The translations under genes were made by a program, and so were the position numbers. From contig CAJJDP010000022.1 of assembly GCA_905182995.1 (NCBI GenBank), positions 381,488 to 445,487 on the forward strand: 64,000 nt of DNA, given 5' to 3'. Positions 11,460 to 23,615 of the stretch are shown here, in pieces. Each line of letters begins with the position of its first letter. Within the stretch, counting starts at the first letter, position 1. The notes beneath the pieces were generated by a model. It made no database searches and had not been told where the DNA came from. It was given only the letters and a program-made list of their open reading frames with translations. Origin of the DNA: Paramecium octaurelia. Lineage: Eukaryota; Ciliophora; Oligohymenophorea; Peniculida; Parameciidae.

Positions 11460-14400
11460 ATGGAAATTTGCGAATTATTCAAGGAAACTGTAAGATATGT
11501 TATTATTAAAGCTTTAAGAAGAGGATGATACTAAAAGATAAGCTATGATGTTCAATGTTTGTAGAAAGCTAAGTAGAATACTTCCTTTTCCTTCTGTAGT
11601 CACAATTTTATAATAAAAACCTAACATTTTAAAATATCTACTGATAGCTAGTTAATTAAATGAAAATTGCGTATTAACTTTAAATATCAATAATTACATA
11701 GGCACTAATGATGTTTTAAGCATTATAAGATAGATACTGCGATGAAAAGTTATACGTGAAACTCTATTTTGAATGTGTGATAAAATGTTTAATAAATTAG
11801 GAGAGTAATTTATAAAGTATGAACTTTGCTAGTTTATAGTTAAAGTGTAAGAAAGAATGAGACGAAATTAAGATTGTTTTTATTTGAAAACTCTAAATAC
11901 TTAATTAACAAAATATAAGAGTGTTTCTTTAATGAAGAAAGTGTCTGTTTAATGATAAATAACTTTTTTAAAAGTTATATCAAATACAATGCCGATTTTG
12001 ATATGCTTAATTAATGCTTCTAGTTTGCCTTAGAAAAGCGAAATGTTTGGAAATTGCTTAAAGAAGTAGATTAACAATTTGAGATTGATGTGGAAAATTG
12101 TAAATAATTTTAGTTATCAAGTAGAACTAGTATTATTAGGTTAAGTGATGAGTTCAAAAAATCTTGATTTCTAAATATAAAATGGTCATGAACAAATTAG
12201 AAAGTTAGCATATAGTGGCTTAAATAAAACTGAGATGTAATAATAAATGCTTGAAGAATGGTTATTTCAACCAAGTGAAGTCCCATTTCTCGTGGCTAAT
12301 CAGCCAACCGTAGACCAAATGTAAAGCGATGTTTTTAAATCAAATAAACTACTTGACATGTTCTTGTCATTTATGTTATTTCCAACAAAGTATCCCCAAA
12401 TATTATAGAATGTAATAATATCCTATAATCCTCATTAGAAACTATCTAATATCTATGTAGATCTAAAATATCCTGATCCTCCAACTTTTAGATAATTAAA
12501 TGTAAATGTTTCCTAAGAGAATAGGCCTATCATTTAATTTAGAGCATTTAGAACAATGCAAGCATTAACTGATAATAGAAATAATTTTCTATTAACTAAA
12601 ATTAATGCTGGTTACTATTAAAGAGCTTACTCCATGATTCATGAATGCCTTAAATAAGATTTAGTGGCTATAATAATCTGTCCTGAAATCATTGTTCAAT
12701 ATCTCACATTCCTACTTTATTAGGAGCCTGAAATTTCTACTTTTTACTTAATATCCTATCATTTACCCTTTAGATTGATGCTATTTTTGGACATCCCTGA
12801 AATATCTCAATACTTTACCTAGTTTATGAGTTTTATTTAGACTCCTTATCATAAATTCATTCCTTAATCAACAAAATTGTTATGGAAGTATTTTGAGTTA
12901 ACTAATTTTTTTTCAGATTTACTAGATACAACATTATTTGATTCAAAAGTGCTAGACAACATAATAACCAAAAAATCAACTGAATTGTATAGACCATCAA
13001 AGATAGAAGAACTGTTGTATTAACCTAATTTTTCACCTTTGGAAATTGAAAAATTTATCACTTAACCAGAACATAAAAAAGTTGCCGAAGAAATAGATGA
13101 AATCAATATAGATTTTGATCTTATATTTTAATTTCTCCCAAGCAAATGTTAAAAAACTAAAAAGTTATTTGAAAGAATGCTTCAATAGGCTTCTAAAAAA
13201 ACAAATTCCAAATCAAGAATGACTATGACTTCATATGTGCCGAAATCAATCCAAACAGTGAAAAGTGGGAAAAATGAAGAAGCTGATCCAATTACATTTA
13301 GTCCCACTAGAAGAAAAACAATAATTGCTCCAAGATTAATGAAATTATTAGATGACAATTCAAAATATTCGGTTTAAAGGTATAGTCAAGAATTTGAAAC
13401 ACAACAAATTTCATCTAATAATACATCAAGGAGTCAATTATAAGCGCTTACTAATCCCAACAATTTATTTGGTGTCATTACAGAGTCCATTTAAATTTAG
13501 GCTAAAGAGTCACATCAAGACATCAAATAAAAACCAATGTATTAGAGAATTCTTGTAAAACGACCCACTCAAATGATAATGCTTTATAGCTAATAGAAAT
13601 AACAGAGTATGAAAAGAATAAGTCAACAATCCTCTATAATTAATATTACTGATTCAATCAATAAGTCTAAACTATAAAATTCAATAATTTTAAATAAGTT
13701 TAATCATCTAGTAGGAAAAGTTAAATAAAATGAGACTGAAAGAGATGTAAATATATATCCTCCTGAACTTAAAGATTAGCAAATCACTGATTTCGAAAGA
13801 TTAGCTTTTGATGAAGAATTTTAACAATTATGCTTAAAAAATGAACACTATACTAAAGGTGTTTTATAATGCATTTATGATATATTACTAATGATATTTA
13901 CACCAAGGAAATTCATTTTATCTAATAACTTGTCTAATGAAAATCCCTTGTACTATCTTAATATAATTCTTGGAGATAATAAACAAAAGTTTATTTAGAC
14001 AATTACTAAAAATTATTTATTAAAATAAAAGTATGGAGAAGAATATTAATGTACATACTTAATAGCAGGTAGAATTTATAATCTTATGCTAAACAATTCT
14101 TTGGAAAAAACTGTATATTTTAATTTTTAAGAGCATTTGATATTGATTGTAAAAATACTAGTTACTTAACTGTTATCCCAATAATTATCAGTCAGAACCA
14201 TTATTCTATTAGAAAGTCTTACTTTAATCCTAGAAAATACAAAGTAAAGCCTATTATAGTTAATTTCAATATCATTCTGGCATTTATTGGTAGAAGCTTG
14301 TTCTATTCATTATGAAAACTCAACATTTATGAATTATTTTACAAGAATTCTTACAATCAGTTTTATATATGGAAATCTAGGTATTTTCAAAAGAGTCTTG

Positions 14401-14719
14401 TTAAAAATCAACTTTTTATCTTATTTCAAAGATCACCCTTGTATTATCAAATAGTTATTTTTGATATTATTTCTTATATTTAAATTGAGATAGGATGAAA
14501 TTAAATCCATTAAATAGTAAATTTCATAAATGTCTTCTTGGAACCATTTCCTGACTTACTTCAAAAGGTAATTTATAATGGTATTTTAGTGAAATAAAAT
14601 TGTTGGAATCTTAATAATTAAAAAACACTCTTAAATACCTTAAACCAGATGATTTTCTTTATGTGGAAACTCTATTACAGAAGAAAGACAGTAGAAAATA
14701 TAATTTATTAATTCATTGA
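11460..14719 (+). CDS. Large helical-repeat-like protein of unknown function
   Basis: Five introns (22, 31, 28, 19 and 22 nt) give 1045 residues in one frame. Most of the protein is amphipathic helix with regular Leu/Phe/Ile spacing, as in armadillo/HEAT-type or SAPS-type phosphatase regulatory subunits. Examples are NILKYLLIASQLNEN near residue 55 and the C-terminal third from about residue 780. Between about residues 580 and 760 it changes to a Ser/Thr/Lys/Gln-rich linker, probably disordered and phosphorylated. I see no catalytic motif and cannot name a family. The start is the first ATG of the first exon. It is one of the longest genes here and certainly real given the uninterrupted frame. 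Confidence 0.75.
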
Positions 14720-17301
14720 TTATATATAAATCACTTTCATATATTTATCATTTTTATTGATTTAATAGTTTATTGATAAACTTCTCTTGAAATGATATAA
14801 TTAATTTTATAAAAATTAAAATGAATAACTACATTTAAATAATCATTATTTTCAACTTTAAATAAATCATACGTAAAAGCAAGGGAACCATTATCACAAG
14901 AAATTAGAAAAAATGTTATAGATTGAGTTAATTACATCAGTCTTGGTATAGTATATTCGTCAAAAAACTTCTGAACATCATAATTTTATCTTCAATACGG
15001 TCTATTTTTTCAAATTATGAAGTACTGTATGAAAGATTATTATATGCTTATTGCATTCAATCATTGTTGTTAATTATTACTGAATAATGTAGCTAAACAT
15101 TTATTAAACACTCTAATTGCTAATTCATTTTATCCTAGCGTTAAATTCTATTTATCTTAAATTCCACTTATTGAGTCTTGATGGCTTGATATTTAACTAT
15201 TATGTAATTTCAATTTTTATTCCTGAATTTTCTTTTGGAGTTTTATTTAATTACAAAATTAAATAAAAAATTAGAAGAACGTAAACTTGGGTCATCTTTT
15301 TATCATAAGCTTCACTTTGTAGGATAATGATGATTTAATGAATAATTAGTAAGTGACACTTAATGGGATATATAATAAAGAAAGATAATATAATACAATA
15401 TATGGAGTTTAAGGGATAGCTAATATTCTTTATTGTAATAAGTAATGAGATAGAGAACTAAAATAACTCTTGCAAATATTTATGTGAAATAATGAATCAA
15501 ATAGTATGACATTATAGGAGCAAGCTGATTTAGTGGATAATATGAAGAAACGTAAAATGAAATAGTAGGGTAACTTTGATTTACATATTAAAAATAATAA
15601 TCCTTGTTTTGATAACAAACTTAAAAAAGTTTTGGTTTAAGTTCTCATTATTAGTTGTCTGATTCTCCATTTTATAGGGAATAATAATTAATGTAAACTT
15701 TTACGAATATTAGATTTTAAAATATAATATTATAACATCAAATAGCAGACCTGCAAGTTGGACATGTTTAATTGACTACTATCCACTCAGTTAAACATGG
15801 CTTATGGAAAATGTGAAGGGAATGACATTTTAACTTATAGTACTCTTCGTGGATTTCAAAATTATGTAGACAAATGGTACATTAAATTTAAGATAATTGA
15901 GAGAGTGAATCCTCATCCACCAATTAGACTTCATATTTGTTTAAAGGTGAAAATTACTCATATTCTAATTCTTGAAGATTAGCAATTTACAAGTAGATCT
16001 GATTATATAATCTTTTTGAAATAACAGTAACTATGGTCAATATTGTCCCTATAAATAGAACTAAGATTCTTGCTGTGGTCATAAGTTGAAAAGACAACCC
16101 AATTATTATAGCTGTCATATATAATTTTAATACGTTATTCTGAAATTGACCTTTGGAAATTTGATTATCCCAAAATAATCAATACTAATAAACAAAGTTA
16201 TAAGAATATAGTTAGAATCGTTAGGTAACAGCAAAAACAATGAGATTTTTACAATATCTATTTAACTTCATAATCAGGCCTTTACTCTATATCATACTAA
16301 AACCAAAGTAATCCTTCTAAATACTCGATTTCATTTTAATGAAAAAGCTTTAAATAATATAGAGAAGGTATTAAGGAAATTACATTAATTGATATTGAGA
16401 TGATGCTAATATAGAATAAGGGGTGATTTCTCGAGGTTAAACCAAATGAGATTATACATAGAATGAGTTCTACTATTTAATAGAAAGCTAGCACAAATAT
16501 TAATTGATAAACGAATCGAAGCTGATTTTGCTATTAAGAATATTGGACATAGCTTCTCAAACTTTATTCTAATGCCTTTTAAAATTATATTTATCTAGCT
16601 TAATGTAAATTGTCCTATTATTGATCTGACACCAATTCTTGATGATTATTCTCATGATTAGTTGAATTTGTTAACATTTATATTATTGTTATTAAATAAA
16701 TAAGGAAAATAAATATATATTCAGGCTAAATACCAAAATAGAGAAACTTATTTGAGTATTTTATGATCGATTTTAATATTGATATACAATTGTCGTATAA
16801 GAATCCATAAAAAAGATGAATGAATCATTTTAACATAGAAAAAGTATCTATTACTCAAACCAATAAGAAAAGTAAATTGAATTTTATATATTTGCTTTAA
16901 TTTTTAATTCATTAGAATGTCCATAATATTAACTGAAAAAGACAGGTTGTTCAAAGTGCTACTTAATATTAATAAACTCAATAATCATATTTTACTTACA
17001 ATGAAAATTTCCTTTTTATTTAATCAACAAGAGAGCAGCAGATTAAGTAATATTTAATAGGAAACATAGTTAATGTCCCAAAACGAAATTGATTAAATTT
17101 TAGAATATAATTATAATCTTATGGTTTTCTTATATTCTTAAGAAAATTAAAATTTAATAATAATATATTACTAATTGAATTTACAATCATCATATTTACA
17201 AATGATCAAATTTGATGATCATTTTTTTGAACTTTTTAGATATAAATACTAGATTTGAATTATGTAATCAAATTAGAAAAATAATTGATTTATTTAATAA
17301 G
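14720..17301. other. 2.6-kb stretch without a confident gene
   Basis: Apart from scattered coding-like fragments (see 14821-16560), I find no model with ordinary introns. TGA occurs often in all frames beyond 16560. The DNA is very AT-rich. A short GATCA-containing palindromic patch lies near 17200-17225. Confidence 0.5.
14821..16560 (+). pseudogene. Possible degraded gene for a large surface-type protein
   Basis: Several frames without TGA lie in a row on the plus strand: 14821-15178 (starts with ATG and a hydrophobic stretch), ~15250-15448 and ~15730-16030. They contain Cys, Trp and Tyr residues spaced as in the repetitive extracellular proteins common in Paramecium. They do not splice together with simple GT-AG introns. 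My best reading is a decayed member of such a family, but this rests on general resemblance only. Confidence 0.25.
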
Positions 17302-19427
17302 ATGACTTCCTTAGAACAGGTCCGATAATTATCCACCATTGATCAAATCTAAGTCGCAGGCTTAATCTTTGGGTCTCAATAAAGAGCTAAGTATATATGA
17401 TAGTAAATAAAAGAGAGGTGAAACAATTTTTAGCTGACTGTGAAAAAATACCTGAAGTGTAAACCAACGCTGACTTTTATAACTGGAATAGGAAAAAGCA
17501 GTTCCTATCGAAAGATAAATAGGGGTTTAGTTTCATGAAGATGATTAATCATTAAGTAATGATATTAGATTAATAAATAATCTTAGGTTGATGATATGGA
17601 ATAATACACGGGACCTATGATATACAGTGCAACAACGAATCATTATGGAGTCTATTTAGCAATGGTTGTGCCAGCAGTGAAGATTTTGGGAACAGATGAA
17701 CAAATAAAAGCGTATCAATCTATACAATAATTAGATGGTTAGATGACTTAATTCACATTCGAAAAGCTGCTTGTTATGCACAAACTGAATTAGGTCATGG
17801 ATCAGATATTTAGAGTTTATAAACTACTGCTACTTATGATAAGCAGACATAAGAATTTGTAATAAATACTCCTACCATTTAAGCAGCAAAATGTATATAA
17901 TCTAAGTAAAATTAGTTTGGCCTGGAGATCTAGGTATTCTAGCTAATTGGGCATTAGTTTTTGCTTAATTGGTAGTGGATGGAACCAATTATGGAGTCTA
18001 ATCATTTATGGTCTAAATTCGAGATGAGTAAACACACAAGCCATTGAAAGGAATAGAAGTTGGGGATATTGGACCTAAGATGGGATATTAAGTGAAAGAC
18101 AATGGATTCTTGAAGTTTGACAACGTTAGAATTCCTAAATTTAATATGTTGGCTAAATATATCTCAATATCTCCATAAGGAAAGGTAGTAAAGGAGGGAG
18201 ATCCAAAGATATCCTATGCTTCAATGATGATGATGAGAAAATTATTAAACACAGTATATCCAAAAGCAGCTGCAATTTCATTGACTATTGCTTTGAGATA
18301 CTCCTATACAAGATAGTAATTCACAAACGACAAAGGAGTCGAGAATTCAGTCATTGAATATTAAACTCAATAACATAAATTATTGCCATTGTTAGCCAAT
18401 TTATTTGCAGTTGTACTTTCAGGAAATGTTACTTCCAAATTTGTAGATTTGAATTTCGCTGAAGTTTAGAAAGGCAATTTCTCACATATGAATGCATGTC
18501 ATTCATTACTTTGTGGAACCAAAGCTAATTACACTCACTTTGTAGTGAATTGTGCTGAATGGTGTAGATTATCATGTGGAGGACATGGTTATGCCCATTA
18601 TTCAGGATTACCTAGTATTTATTAAGAACATAGTCCAAATGTAACTTTGGAAGGAGAGAATCAAATAATGTTTCTATAATTGGCTCGCTTTTTGTTGAAA
18701 CTCTTATAAACTTCTTAAAAACACCCAGAAAAAATTCCTGAATAGTTTTCATTATTTAAAAGAGTAAGTGATTATTCCCATTATATAGGTCAATGAAATA
18801 CTATCATTCAAATGTGACCAATTCTAAACTTCAAACATCTTGTCGCTTTTGGAATCTTCAGTCATTCATCTCATTACCTAAACTGGCATGAAGATGATGT
18901 AAGAAATACAGGGAGGTTTGAATCCTAAAGCTGTTTGGGATTATAAACTAGGTAATATCTAATAACATTATTTAAGGCACTTCGCTTTGGGAATCAGCCA
19001 ATCAATTTATAGAGTACTATAAGTTTGTTTGTTTCTAAAACACAATTTTATAGGTCACTCATAAATAAACTTAAGTTGTATTAACAAATTTATTGAATCT
19101 ATTTGGTGTCACAATTCTTTTATAAAATCCAATAGCCCTTTTGGAAAATGAAGTTGTTACTTAACAAACAATCAAATAAATGAGGGATGAGTATGAGAAT
19201 CTATTAACTGTAATCAAACCTGAAGTAAATATTAATATTATTTTAAGGCACTCTCATTAGTAGAGTCTTTCTGTTTAGCAGATGGAGGCCTCAGAACCAC
19301 CATTGGAAGAGCAGATGGTAAGCCATATGAATACACATATGATTGGGCTGTTAATGAGAACTCAATAAATAAGATTGATTTTTCGAATGCAGTTAATCAA
19401 TTAAAGAACTGTAGACCCAAATTATGA
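17302..19427 (+). CDS. ACOX: Peroxisomal acyl-CoA oxidase
   Basis: Seven introns (23, 31, 29, 23, 25, 25 and 23 nt) give 648 residues, the usual size of the family. The enzyme oxidises fatty acyl-CoA to trans-2-enoyl-CoA using FAD and reduces O2 to H2O2, the first step of peroxisomal beta-oxidation. Seen here: the flavin-fold segment CYAQTELGHGSDI, the substrate-domain signature FWPGDLG, the GGHGYAHYSGLP motif and the catalytic-glutamate region TLEGENQIM. The C-terminal helical domain follows. The protein ends PKL, a variant of the SKL-type peroxisomal targeting signal. The start ATG at 17302 precedes a typical N-terminal helix. Confidence 0.92.
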
Positions 19428-19455
19428 TTTAACATAAATAATAAATAAAATCTAG

Positions 19456-19632
19456 TCAAATATATGCATTTCCACTTATATTGTCCAAGATAACCTCTAA
19501 AAATCTTTTCAAATCATCTAAAACTTCAGTATTTTATTTATATAGTTTCTCATATCTTTGTTTTTTTTCTAATCCAACAACAATTGCTTAGCTTAAGTCA
19601 ATCTAATCATCCTATTCGAATTTGAATTCCAT
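19456..19632 (-). CDS. Small hypothetical protein (or last exon of the upstream coiled-coil gene)
   Basis: A 58-residue frame from ATG 19632 to TGA 19456-19458, charged and helical (QKKNKDM- or EKKQRYEKLY-type depending on phase; the uninterrupted frame gives the latter). The DNA between it and the gene at 19716-21011 also lacks TGA in the continuing frame, so it may be the C-terminus of that protein instead. No domain recognised. Confidence 0.4.
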
Positions 19633-19715
19633 GGTTTATTAATTTTAAATGATTCGTTTTTATAAGATTTTTATTTTATTTGTCTTTTTAATTTCAGGTA
19701 ATTCACAAAAAGTAC

Positions 19716-21011
19716 TCATAAAAAGTATTTACAATAAACTAAATATATGTAAAAAAATTTATCGACATTAAATTTAATGTTATTGATTAAAATACTTTTG
19801 TTTTTGATCTTAATTTATAATTTCTGGAATTATTACAGAGAATAGTATAAATTCACTTGTAATCATTTGAATCTCCTTCTCTGATAATTAAAATACATTC
19901 CCATTTAAATAAGTAGTTCTTTTAACTAAAAATAAAGAGGCAGTCTTATTCTAATACGAATATAATTGAAGTGTCATCATGAAACATAAGAAATCTGGCA
20001 TTGATTCTTATCTAGTATGCTATTCAACATTTTTGAAAAATAAGATAAGAAAGTAGATTAACCATTTTTTTTAAATTTCTTAATTTTCAACTTGATTTGG
20101 ATTAAAATTTTGAGAGAATACCTTTTTCATTTCTTCTCCAATCATTCCTTGATACATACGAAGAGTAATTTTGCTTACCCAATTTTTGATTATATCTTAG
20201 GATTAGATCTGAGTGTATTTCTTGATTTCCTTGAATAACATTTTAGCTTTCTTATTTTATTCCTGTAATTTTTTTTCCTTCTCCTTTCGTTTGATTCTTA
20301 TTTTATTATTGTAATATACCTAATATTTTCTGACCATCTAATTACAATCTTGATGACAAGATGACATCTTAAGAATTTCTTCCACAAATTTTACATTTTC
20401 TTTTCCTTTTCCTCTTCAATCCTATATTTTTCCTTCATTTTTTAGACTTCTGCTGCTACTTCTTCAGGTGTCAAGACTTTCTTATTTTAATAATATTTAA
20501 CTTTATAAACTTTTGGTGTTTCTTCTTTAACTTATTGAGCAAGAGATTTGATTCTATTTCTAACATACCCTCTTGATTCACCGATTCTTTCAGTTAATTG
20601 TTCTTCATTTAGATACTTATTTTTGGTGGTTGTGTTAAATTCCCTTTATGTATCAATGATGGGTAATTATGATTTCTACTACTCATTTTTAATAAGTTGT
20701 TCATACTCCATTTTCTTGTACATCATTTACAAATACAGATATTTATTAGTTGCAAGCTAAGCTTTATTTTATTCTTCTTTTAATTTTGCTTGTAAAACTT
20801 GATTCTCAACTACCAAATGTTAGATTTAGGGAAGATTATAGGAATTCTTTACAACTTCTACGGTTGGCCTTGTTGTTAATGGATGGAGTGGAGACTCAAC
20901 AGACTTTGAAATTAATCTTGATGCATTCATCTTCATAAGCTTCATGTAATTTCCAGTCGATATTCCTTTTTCATTTCTATCATTCAATAATAATGGTTTG
21001 TAGGGTTCCAT
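19716..21011 (-). CDS. Coiled-coil protein, unknown function
   Basis: Starts at ATG 21011 and reads about 415 codons with two introns (23 nt, and 28 nt near the end). The N-terminus carries Ser/Thr/Pro. From residue ~70 it is charged and helical, rich in Lys/Glu/Gln (VENQVLQAKLKEEQNKAQ), with a basic stretch near residue 230. A cilium or cytoskeleton role would be typical for such proteins in Paramecium but is not shown. The 3' end is uncertain: without the second intron the frame stays open to 19456. The divergent NT-C2 gene starts only 43 bp away. Confidence 0.65.
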
Positions 21012-21054
21012 GTTAGCCTATAAATACTCATTTAATTTCATATATTTATAAATT
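21012..21054. promoter_or_regulatory. 43-bp bidirectional promoter region
   Basis: All the DNA between the start codons of two divergent genes (minus 21011, plus 21055). AT-rich. Promoters of both genes must fit here or reach into the coding sequence. Confidence 0.5.
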
Positions 21055-21928
21055 ATGAACTATGCAAACTCTCTTAAAACTTAAATTACTTTTATTCCCA
21101 TCAAACTATCATTGGATATTGGAGTAGAAGCTGAAGTTTTCTTGAATTTTATTTGTGGATCACATTCTCTGACTACTTAAACTGGATGTTTATTTTAATA
21201 AAGAGAATGTAATTTCGATTATCAGTAGCTTAAAATCGTCACCACCATGAATTTAAAGAAGGGTAAATTTCAAGAAAAGAAAGTATACAGATAAATATAA
21301 TAAGGCAAAAGTCCGTGTCATTCTACATTATAAAAACAGCTACAAGAAAGCTGGCAAAATAAACTTTGATATTAGTGAATATATGAATTAACAGATGCAA
21401 TAGATCTAAGATGAAAAATTGCTCATTGATTGTCCTGATTCTTCTGCAACCCTCAAGTTTTAGCTTAAATTTAAATAGGCAGTTTTGAACAAAAGCAAAC
21501 TGATCCCTGATATCCAATAAAAATTATTGGAACCTGAATCACTAATTAAATCTAACATCATTAAAATACCAAATATTAAAGAAGTTTAAACGTTGGACAA
21601 ATGCAATAATTGTTTAAAATTATAAGAATAGATAAAAGAATTGAAATCCTCAATTTAATCGAATTCTTAAAGAAGCACACTGTCACAGAGAGATAGCATT
21701 TAGATAAGCAAATTACAGATGTTAGAAAATGAGATTAAGTGCTAATATCAAATAGAGAGGGATCTCAAGACCTTCATAGAAAGTTTAGGTAATATTTGCG
21801 TTGATGTATTAGAGTAGGAGCTATTAAAATAAAAACGTATAGTTGCATAGATTATGCAAGAATGTCTATAAATGGGGGATTCTAAATTGATTGAACTGGT
21901 GGAGAACGTAATTTAATAATAATAATGA
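21055..21928 (+). CDS. NT-C2-domain protein with C-terminal coiled coil
   Basis: 283 residues with one 22-nt intron. Residues 1-120 read as an N-terminal-type C2 (NT-C2) beta-sandwich: VEAEVFLNFICGSHSL, then FQEKKAKVRVILHY and KKAGKINFDISEYMN, the last matching the family's closing strand. The C-terminal half has a CNNC pair near residue 170 and a predicted coiled coil with Gln and Glu. NT-C2 proteins link membranes or the cytoskeleton (EEIG1/EHBP1 type) and in ciliates often occur at basal bodies, but the location here is inferred. The stop follows a run of four Gln codons written as TAA. Confidence 0.7.
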
Positions 21929-22081
21929 ATTTTGTAATAATATTTTTCCAATCCTACATGTATTTTAAATCAAATCTTAGATATAGTGTCGATAATTACA
22001 AACATGTATTAGGTATCTGTCACAGTTTACAAAGATCACTTTGATTTAAAACATGAGGTTGCTAATATATACTTACATTTT

Positions 22082-23290
22082 TCATGCCAAAATAGTTGTG
22101 TATAAATTACAACAAAATCTCTCAAAGTTCTAATCTATTTTTTTAGATGCAGTCTTCTTATAGTTTAATAGAGCAAGCATGTCCTCATCTTTATACAACC
22201 CTATTAAAAGGAGATCGTTATTTTAAGGGTTGGGCATTTAATTCAATTTCAGTTTGTTTTCTGTTGATATAACTTAATGAGCACTTAATTTTTAGACATT
22301 ATTTCTTTTTAATTTGAGTTTATCAAACTTTTTTATAAACAAGTATTAAAGAAGACTAGCTAAAACTTTGAGTAAAAATATGCACTTTTAATTAGAGTCG
22401 AAAATATTTACTAAAACTTAATCAATCAAGATGGATTCAACTAAGATCATAGTTAATTCTTCCTGCTTTATTTATCTGTTTCGTGTATGCAAATATAAGG
22501 TTCTACTTGACACAAATTTTGAAAAATAAGCCTTGTGATCTAAAAATACTTAACTTAATAAGTAGTATTTCAACTCTTCACAAAAGTACTTCGGTTATGA
22601 GAAATAAGCCAAATTTTCTAATAAAAATTGGCAGGAGTTGATGGATTTCATCATTGATTGATCCACTTATTCTTTATCATTCGGATACTCAATAAAATTG
22701 TGCAGTTATTAATTTACTGATGTAAGTGATTTAGCACATACTGCCTTGCACCAAGCATTAATTCTTTCGGTTTGTACTAATTCTAATTTGAGAAAAAAAG
22801 TGATATTCTTCAATTATGTCTAATACTTCTTCCAAAGTGAATAGTTTAAAGATTTCTTGATCCTTATAGCAGCAATTATGGCAAGTGAAGCAATTTTGAA
22901 GTATTTTTTCATATTTAATGTTCTTTATTATAAGAGTAAGACTTTAGCTCTTCCTATAAGTTACTTATGTTCTGTTGTAGGCTTTGAGATTACTTCTTTA
23001 GTTTGGATTACTTTTTCGTCATTATTAACTTGTATAATCTTTACTTCTTTTGGAGCTTCTTAAGGTGTTGCAAATTTAGGTTACTGTGCTAAAGGATTTT
23101 TGTGAGATTCCTGCCATTTTCGAGGAGATTAGTCCCGAGATGTTGCCTATTTTGAAATCTTTTCTAAATAAAGATTTTCAGAGATGGAGAGAATATCAAC
23201 ATTAGGAGTAAAGAAGGGCTACTCATATATCGTTTGAGTTTAAATGAACTTTATGCTTTAGGATCGACCTTATTAAAATTGGCTGTTCAT
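22082..23290 (-). CDS. Unknown protein, single exon
   Basis: One uninterrupted frame of 402 residues from ATG 23290 to TGA 22082-22084, without introns. The first ~110 residues are polar (Gln, Ser, Pro, Lys). Residues ~125-400 are strongly helical with Leu/Cys/Tyr, for example WCKAVCAKSLTSVNQQL and LLKVLASLLQYLFIKKF. One hydrophobic helix, IASLAIIAAI, sits near residue 125 but is short for a membrane span. I recognise no family. Confidence 0.7.
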
Positions 23291-23615
23291 GGTCAATTTA
23301 TTTAAAATATTAAAAATCATTTAGACGACGCAATATATAAATGATACAGTTACATTTTATTATGCTAAGGTATATTATATCTAACAATGTTGCAAATCAT
23401 TATTATCAAAATCAGGTTGATTACATTAGTTAACATATAAAAAATATTACTTTTATTTATTGTTATTTCATATATATATATAATTTATTTAATTTATATA
23501 AATCTGCCAAAATAGTCTATTGGAAAATAAAATAAAGAAGTAGAAATAAATAATGGTTGTAGAAATTAGATTGTTGATTATAATTCCAATTTAAAAAGAA
23601 AATATATACAAATTA
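23291..23615. other. Intergenic spacer
   Basis: 325 bp of AT-rich DNA with TA dinucleotide runs near 23470-23490. Nothing recognisable. Confidence 0.4.

Noticed and set aside
15797..15982. A separate 61-residue gene starting at the ATG
   Set aside because: It is part of a longer TGA-free stretch and looks like an internal fragment of a larger, probably decayed gene.
20548..20938. Two hydrophobic plus-strand frames opposite the coiled-coil gene
   Set aside because: The minus strand carries a continuous charged coiled-coil reading frame; the plus frames are its complement.
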